A stretch of DNA of 9,562 nucleotides from Rickettsiales bacterium (GTDB lineage: Bacteria; Pseudomonadota; Alphaproteobacteria; Rickettsiales; UBA3002): contig JAIXZB010000218.1 of the NCBI GenBank assembly GCA_027489915.1, positions 1 through 9,562 on the forward strand, in the 5' to 3' direction. Positions within the stretch are counted from its first letter, which is position 1, and every line of letters starts with the position of its first letter. Below are positions 5,442 to 9,562 of the stretch, piece by piece. The notes beneath the pieces are model-generated. The model saw nothing but the letters and a program-made list of their open reading frames with translations, searched no databases and was not told where the DNA came from. The position numbers and the translations under genes were made by a program.

Positions 5442-6578
5442 TTAAGCGCGGGCAAGTGTAGTTATGTGGTGAATGACTTCGTCCACATCCCCATCGCTCA
5501 TGCTGGAGCCCGAGGGGAGGCAGAGGCCGCTTGCAAAGAGGGATTCGCTGACGCTGCCGCCAATCATTTGCACATCTTTGAATACGGGTTGCATGTGCAT
5601 GGGCTTCCACATCGGGCGGGATTCGATGTTGTGCGCTTCGAGCTCTACACGCAGTTGTTCGGGAGTGTGGCCGTATAATGTGCTGTCGATAAGCATGACG
5701 GTGAGCCAGCGCGTGTGGCGGCCATAGTCCATTTCGGGCATGAAGCTGATACCTGCGGTATTGGTTAGGCCTTGCTTGTAGCGTTCGGCGATGACGCGCC
5801 TTCTGGCGACGCGTTCTTCAATCACTTCGAGCTGTGCGCGGCCAATGGCGGCGACGATATTGCTCATGCGGTAATTATAGCCGTAGGTGGTGTGTTCGTA
5901 ATGCGGGGCAGGGTCGCGCGCTTGCTGCGAGAGGAAGCGTGCCTGATCGATAAGCGCTTTATCATCCGATGCCAGCATGCCGCCGCCGCTTGAGGTGATG
6001 ATTTTATTGCCGTTGAATGAGAATGCGGCGCAGCGCGCGCCATTGCCTGCGTGCTTGCCTTTGTATTGGCTGCCGACCGATTCTGCCGCATCGATAATGA
6101 TGGGGATGTTATAGGGATCGCAGATGTGACGCAGCGCATCGATATCGCAGGATTGGCCGTATAAATCGGTGGGAAGTACGGCTTTGGGGAGTTTTCCTTT
6201 ATTGGCAAGGGTTTTCAGTGTTTCGGCAAGAAGGGCGGTATCCATGCAGCCACTTTCTGCATCAGCATCGATGAGGATGGGGGTGGCGTTTTGGTATAAA
6301 ATGGGCGCAATGCTGCCGATGAAGGTAAGGCTTGCGGCAATGACACTGTCGCCCGCGCCGATGCCTAGGCAGCGAAGTGCCAGATGGATGGCGGCGGTGC
6401 CGCTGGTGAGTGCGACGCAGTGAGGCAGGCCTGTATATGCGCTAAAATCACGCTCGAACGCGTCTATCATGGGGCCTGTGGGGGCGACGTAATTGCTGGC
6501 GAAGGCTTCTTCGATATAGCGCAGTTCATTGCCACTCATATGAGGCGGGGAGAGGAATAGGCGGCTGCTGCGTGTCAT
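5442..6578 (-). CDS. pglE: DegT/DnrJ/EryC1-family sugar aminotransferase, PglE-like
   Basis: This 378-residue PLP enzyme fits the family length. By family and context it would transfer an amino group from glutamate to C4 of the UDP-4-keto-6-deoxy-GlcNAc made by a PglF-type dehydratase. Visible motifs are TSGTAAIHLAL (58-68, phosphate-binding turn), IIDAAESVGS (161-170) with the Asp that contacts the PLP ring nitrogen, and FSFNGNKIITSSGGG (186-200) with Lys192 as the Schiff-base residue. NYRMSNIVAAIGRAQL (235-250) is the usual later motif. Its ATG overlaps the stop of the upstream pglC-like gene in ATGA, with AGGA ahead of it, indicating coupled translation. The next feature downstream is tRNA-Ser. 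The family is certain; C4-amination of a bacillosamine precursor is inferred mainly from the pglC and pglD neighbours, and a related 4-amino sugar such as perosamine is possible. Confidence 0.88.
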   Translation of the reverse strand: MTRSSRLFLSPPHMSGNELRYIEEAFASNYVAPTGPMIDAFERDFSAYTGLPHCVALTSGTAAIHLALRCLGIGAGDSVIAASLTFIGSIAPILYQNATPILIDADAESGCMDTALLAETLKTLANKGKLPKAVLPTDLYGQSCDIDALRHICDPYNIPIIIDAAESVGSQYKGKHAGNGARCAAFSFNGNKIITSSGGGMLASDDKALIDQARFLSQQARDPAPHYEHTTYGYNYRMSNIVAAIGRAQLEVIEERVARRRVIAERYKQGLTNTAGISFMPEMDYGRHTRWLTVMLIDSTLYGHTPEQLRVELEAHNIESRPMWKPMHMQPVFKDVQMIGGSVSESLFASGLCLPSGSSMSDGDVDEVIHHITTLARA

Positions 6579-7174
6579 GATGGAAGTCCTTTACGGTAAT
6601 CATCGAGCCTTGGCATGGTGACGTGGCCTTCGGCGCTCACGCCCTCTTTGTTTTTTACGGTGTGGAAGGTACGATATAATATGCGCACATCTTCAGCAAA
6701 GCTCCAATTCTCAACATAACGTGCGTCGAGCTCTAGTCTTTCTTCCCACGAAAGGGCGTTGCGGCCTGATACTTGCGCAAGGCCTGTGATTCCGGGGCGC
6801 ATGGTATGGCGAAGTTGTTCGCGCGGGCTGTAATAAGGCAGATATTCGGGCAAAAGTGGACGAGGGCCGACAAGCGACATATCGCCTCGCAGGATGTTCC
6901 AGAGTTCTGGTAATTCATCGAGGCTGGTGGCGCGCAGCCATGTTCCGAAGGGGGTGATGCGCTCACTATCGCTTCCAGCGCCCGTTTTCATGGTACGGAA
7001 TTTGATGAGGGTGAAGGGCTTGTTATGCAATCCAATCCGTTCCTGCGTAAAGAAAACGGGGCTGCCAATGGATTTTTTTACCTTAAATATCAGCCAGATA
7101 ATGAGTGGCAATAGCACAATAAGCCCACCAAGACTGGCGGCGATGTCGCATAAACGCTTTATTGTAAGACCCAT
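6575..7174 (-). CDS. pglC: Initiating phosphoglycosyl transferase, PglC-like (monotopic)
   Basis: The 199-residue protein belongs to the small bacterial sugar transferase family. It would move a sugar phosphate, probably N,N'-diacetylbacillosamine phosphate, from UDP to undecaprenyl phosphate at the inner face of the cytoplasmic membrane. Residues about 11-32 form one hydrophobic helix with Pro23, suiting the re-entrant helix of monotopic enzymes. FFTQERIGLHNKPFTLIKFRTM (41-62) follows. The catalytic pair Asp86-Glu87 lies in TSLDELPELWNIL (83-95), then SLVGPRPLLPEY (100-111) and RPGITGLAQVSGRN (126-139). The length equals the catalytic core alone, as in PglC, without the multi-pass part of WbaP-type enzymes. 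It overlaps the pglE-like gene by four bases and is divergent from the pglD-like gene across 33 bases. The family is certain; the sugar substrate is inferred from neighbours. Confidence 0.9.
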   Translation of the reverse strand: MGLTIKRLCDIAASLGGLIVLLPLIIWLIFKVKKSIGSPVFFTQERIGLHNKPFTLIKFRTMKTGAGSDSERITPFGTWLRATSLDELPELWNILRGDMSLVGPRPLLPEYLPYYSPREQLRHTMRPGITGLAQVSGRNALSWEERLELDARYVENWSFAEDVRILYRTFHTVKNKEGVSAEGHVTMPRLDDYRKGLPS

Positions 7175-7180
7175 TATAAT
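7175..7180 (+). promoter_or_regulatory. Candidate -10 box for the pglD-like gene
   Basis: A perfect TATAAT lies 27 bases before the pglD-like ATG. It would give a leader of about 20 bases holding the GGAGAGG ribosome site (7193-7199). The expected -35 position (about 7151-7158) has no good match. The box immediately abuts the pglC start codon on the other strand, so the two genes share the 33-base spacer. Confidence 0.35.
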
Positions 7181-7207
7181 CCGCTATGATTTGGAGAGGT
7201 TAGCACT

Positions 7208-7858
7208 ATGACACAATTAGGTTTTCCGCAAGCGACGGATGCTCCCATTATTATCATTGGTGGGGGTGGGCATACACGTGTGTTGATTGATGTGCTGGAA
7301 ACCATGAATGCCACGATTGAGGGCATTGTTACGCAAGATGAATCGATTCTTGGGCAATCTGTGCTTGGGGTTCCTGTTTTGGGGCTTGAGCGTGATATTA
7401 AAGCAGATGCATCCAGAGTGCTGCTGGTGAATGGAGTAGGTAATCGCGCCCGCACGGGAGATAGTGGGTTGAAGCTGCGCGAAACAGTGGCGGATCGGTA
7501 TAAAAATATGGGGTTCAGGTTTTCGACTGTAATCAGTCCGCATGCGGTGCTGAGTAGGCATACTGTACTCAGCGAAGGTGTGCAGGTGCTGCACGATGCC
7601 GTGGTGCAGCCTGTTGCGCATGTGGGCGCGCATACCATCATCAACAGTGCTGCGGTGGTGGAGCATGATTGCCGTATCGGCATGTTCGGACATATCGCCC
7701 CAGGGGCGGTGCTGTGCGGTAACGTTACCGTTGGCAACTACACACATATCGGCGCGAATTCGACCATCATTCAGGGGCTGGTGATTGGCGAGCGTGTAAT
7801 TATAGCTGCAGGTATGCGGGTTGCGCGCAATGTAGCCTCAGGTGAAACTGTAAAGTAG
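7208..7858 (+). CDS. pglD: Sugar O/N-acetyltransferase with Rossmann-like N domain, PglD/NeuD-like
   Basis: The 216-residue product has two parts. An N-terminal nucleotide-sugar binding domain (residues about 12-105) opens with APIIIIGGGGHTRVLIDVLE. A C-terminal left-handed beta-helix of hexapeptide repeats (about 106-212) includes GAHTIINSAAVVEHDCRIG, IAPGAVLCGNVTVGNYTHIG and VIIAAGMRV. Glu152-His153 in VVEHDC matches the catalytic pair of PglD, which acetylates the C4 amine of UDP-4-amino-4,6-dideoxy-GlcNAc with acetyl-CoA. The reaction here is inferred from the adjacent pglC- and pglE-like genes. The N-terminal domain argues against WbpD, which lacks it. A GGAGAGG site eight bases upstream fixes the start. 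It is the only gene of the sugar cluster on the plus strand. Its TAG touches the TAG of the convergent wbpE-like gene with no spacer. A NeuD-type role for another sugar is the main alternative. Confidence 0.88.
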   Translation: MTQLGFPQATDAPIIIIGGGGHTRVLIDVLETMNATIEGIVTQDESILGQSVLGVPVLGLERDIKADASRVLLVNGVGNRARTGDSGLKLRETVADRYKNMGFRFSTVISPHAVLSRHTVLSEGVQVLHDAVVQPVAHVGAHTIINSAAVVEHDCRIGMFGHIAPGAVLCGNVTVGNYTHIGANSTIIQGLVIGERVIIAAGMRVARNVASGETVK

Positions 7859-9022
7859 CTAAACTGCTGCTTTGACTGCATCGATAATCTGATCAATTTC
7901 ATCGTTCGAAAGATACGGATGCATAGGCAGGCTGAATACCCGTGTTGCAAGATCTTCGCATATTGGTAATGCTCCACCTGTTGCGGTTGGGTGCATGTTG
8001 TATGCAGTTTGCTGATGCAGTGGGCGTGGGTAATAAACCATGGTTGGGATACCAGCATCTTTCAGTTTTGCCTGAATGGATGTGCGGTGCGATTCATCCT
8101 TGGCAATGAGTGTGTATTGCGCCCATGCCGATTCCATGCCTGATGGAATTACGGGTGTAAGCAAACATTCCTTTAGTCCTGCAGTATAGCGGTTTGCAAC
8201 GCGTTGGCGCTCTTCGATTTCTTTGCCAAAAATTGCCAGCTTTTCGATAAGAATAGCGGCTTGAAGGGTATCGAGGCGGGCATTAAGGCCGACACGCACA
8301 TTATCGTATTTATCCGACCCTTTGCCATGCACTCGCAGGCTAGTCATGATATCGTAGAGTTCTTTGTCATCGGTGAATACTGCACCACCATCGCCATAAC
8401 ATCCCAGTGGCTTGGCAGGGAAAAAGCTGGTGGTGGTGACATGCGTCAGTTTGCCTGCCTTTACACCGTTTATGCTGCTGCCGAATCCCTGTGCTGCATC
8501 GCCCATTACCCATAAGCCGTTGGCTTCTGCGATAGGATGAATACGCGAATAATCGGGAGCCAAGCCAAACATATAGACAGGAATTACGCCAACAGGCTTT
8601 AGGCCTTTTTTCTTAGCTTCGCCAATTGCTTGTTCAAATGATGCAGGATCCATATTGAAGCTGCGCTCTTCAATATCAACAAATACGGGACTTGCACCTC
8701 GTAGGGCCACCACTTCTGCAGTTGCGGCGAAGGTGAAGCTTGGAACAAATACCGCATCTCCTGGGCCTACATTTTTGGCCATCAGTACCAGCGACATGGC
8801 ATCAGTACCGTTCGAGCAGGTGAGGCTGTAGGTAGCGCCGCAAAAGGCAGAAAGCTGCTTTTCAAATTCGGCTACTTCCTTGCCCATGATATAGTTTCCA
8901 TGGTCTAGCACGCGTGCAATAGCTGCATCTATTTTAGCGCGAATCGTTGCCTGTTGTGCAGCAAGGTCAATGAACTGAATGGGATTGCTTGAAGCAATGG
9001 CTAAGTTAGGCTTTGATGACAT
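7859..9022 (-). CDS. wbpE: DegT-family aminotransferase, WbpE-like (UDP-3-keto-GlcNAcA 3-aminotransferase)
   Basis: This 387-residue PLP enzyme resembles WbpE along most of its length. WbpE aminates C3 of UDP-2-acetamido-2-deoxy-3-keto-glucuronic acid using glutamate on the way to diamino-uronic acids in O-antigen or capsule. Visible signatures are FIDLAAQQATIRAKIDAAI (17-35), CSNGTDAMSLVLMA (69-82), VPSFTFAATAEVVALRGA (93-110), MGDAAQGFGSS (173-183) with Asp175 for the PLP ring, SFFPAKPLGCYGDGGA (199-214) with Lys204 as the Schiff base, and SLPMHPYLS near the end. The first 14 residues extend beyond the usual start, but ATG 9022 has GAGGG five bases upstream. Its first 17 bases overlap the end of the wbpA-like gene, indicating coupled translation. 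The specific reaction is inferred from similarity plus the wbpA-like neighbour; the expected WbpB- and WbpD-type partners are not in the window. Confidence 0.9.
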   Translation of the reverse strand: MSSKPNLAIASSNPIQFIDLAAQQATIRAKIDAAIARVLDHGNYIMGKEVAEFEKQLSAFCGATYSLTCSNGTDAMSLVLMAKNVGPGDAVFVPSFTFAATAEVVALRGASPVFVDIEERSFNMDPASFEQAIGEAKKKGLKPVGVIPVYMFGLAPDYSRIHPIAEANGLWVMGDAAQGFGSSINGVKAGKLTHVTTTSFFPAKPLGCYGDGGAVFTDDKELYDIMTSLRVHGKGSDKYDNVRVGLNARLDTLQAAILIEKLAIFGKEIEERQRVANRYTAGLKECLLTPVIPSGMESAWAQYTLIAKDESHRTSIQAKLKDAGIPTMVYYPRPLHQQTAYNMHPTATGGALPICEDLATRVFSLPMHPYLSNDEIDQIIDAVKAAV

Positions 9023-9562
9023 TATCGCCCTCTAGGTTATGGTGTGACATTGCATTGCGTGTATCAACAATGAGTTTAGAGTGTTTAAGTACTAGTGCGT
9101 AATCGACATTGGTATGCTCGGTACAGATAACCACAGCGTCGTATTGCTTGAGTTGGGCTTCGGTTAGAGCAACTGACTTGAGCCCTGTAAGATTAGCATG
9201 TTCGCGGGTATGTGGTATTTCGGGAATGACAGGGTCGTGGAATTCTACAATCGCACCGCGCTCGATAAGTTTTTCATAGACAATCAGTGATGGGCTTTCG
9301 CGCATATCATCGACATCTTTTTTGTAGGCGATGCCAAGCACCAGAATGCGCGAGCCATTGATGCCCTTTTTGAATTTGCGGTCCATGCTCTGGCGTAGTT
9401 TTTTAATAACATAGCCTGGCATGGTGGCGTTTATCTCACCGGCAAGTTCAATAAAGCGTGTAGGGATTCCAAATTCGCGTGATTTCCATGTGAGATAGAA
9501 GGGGTCGATAGGAATACAATGCCCGCCTACACCTGGGCCTGGATAAAACGGCATAAATCCAA
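9006..9562 (-). CDS. wbpA: UDP-N-acetylglucosamine 6-dehydrogenase, WbpA-like, C-terminal part
   Basis: The minus strand is open from the window edge to the TAA at 9008-9006, about 184 residues of a protein normally near 430. The piece begins within GFMPFYPGPGVGGHCIPIDP, which holds the catalytic Cys (codon 9518-9516) of the UDP-glucose/GDP-mannose dehydrogenase family. TRFIELAGEIN continues the central dimer domain, and ILVLGIAYKKDVDDMRESPSL opens the C-terminal nucleotide-binding domain. These enzymes oxidise C6 of a UDP-sugar to a carboxylate with two NAD. Specificity for UDP-GlcNAc, as in WbpA, is inferred from the close fit of the visible motifs and from the wbpE-like gene overlapping its end; UDP-ManNAc or UDP-GalNAc dehydrogenases share these motifs. 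The NAD-binding N terminus lies beyond the window. No sign of damage in the visible part. Confidence 0.9.
   Translation of the reverse strand, partial: GFMPFYPGPGVGGHCIPIDPFYLTWKSREFGIPTRFIELAGEINATMPGYVIKKLRQSMDRKFKKGINGSRILVLGIAYKKDVDDMRESPSLIVYEKLIERGAIVEFHDPVIPEIPHTREHANLTGLKSVALTEAQLKQYDAVVICTEHTNVDYALVLKHSKLIVDTRNAMSHHNLEGDNVIKA

Noticed and set aside
7174..7747. Long minus-strand frames under the pglD-like gene
   Set aside because: Threonine-, serine- and cysteine-rich translations mirror the beta-helix gene; the plus-strand frame has clear family motifs and a ribosome site.
1..9562. CRISPR array, insertion sequence or integrase gene
   Set aside because: No regularly spaced direct repeats, transposase or recombinase motifs were seen on either strand.

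Overview
The window looks like chromosome from a Gram-negative bacterium, most likely an alphaproteobacterium. The hints are two proteins with lipoboxes, a SOUL-type lipoprotein with a doubled IAMTAPV motif, surface-sugar genes of Gram-negative type, and small double-hairpin repeats resembling Rickettsiales palindromic elements. That assignment is inference; no rRNA or species marker is present.

Layout. (1) 1-649, minus: 5' part of a chemoreceptor-like gene with its signalling hairpin at the N terminus and a Cache-like sensor segment after it; it runs off the left edge. (2) 773-1465, plus: an RluA-family pseudouridine synthase, divergent from the receptor. (3) 2468-1449, minus: a two-gene unit of a SOUL-family lipoprotein and a small lipoprotein. 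(4) 2579-5071, plus: a large fused restriction-modification type adenine methyltransferase interrupted by one in-frame amber codon at 3464-3466. A 77-base double-hairpin element lies inside its reading frame near the 3' end. (5) 5072-5302: a 231-base spacer holding a second double-hairpin element, a foldable segment bounded by 8-base inverted ends, and a terminator whose stem extends into the neighbouring tRNA gene. (6) 5303-5392, minus: tRNA-Ser(CGA). (7) 5442-9562: nucleotide-sugar and glycan-initiation genes. All are on the minus strand (wbpA-like, wbpE-like, pglC-like, pglE-like) except a pglD-like acetyltransferase on the plus strand.

How the genes fit together. PglE-, PglD- and PglC-like proteins would aminate, acetylate and load N,N'-diacetylbacillosamine phosphate onto undecaprenyl phosphate, the first committed step of a glycan built on a lipid carrier. 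WbpA- and WbpE-like proteins would oxidise UDP-GlcNAc at C6 and aminate the 3-keto derivative, giving a diamino-uronic acid donor for the same or a neighbouring glycan. The PglF-type dehydratase, the WbpB- and WbpD-type enzymes, glycosyltransferases and transporters are not in the window and would be expected beyond its right edge or elsewhere.

Most interesting are the broken methyltransferase gene, the two matching double-hairpin elements (one translated inside a protein), and the 29-position inverted repeat joining the tRNA 3' end to its terminator.
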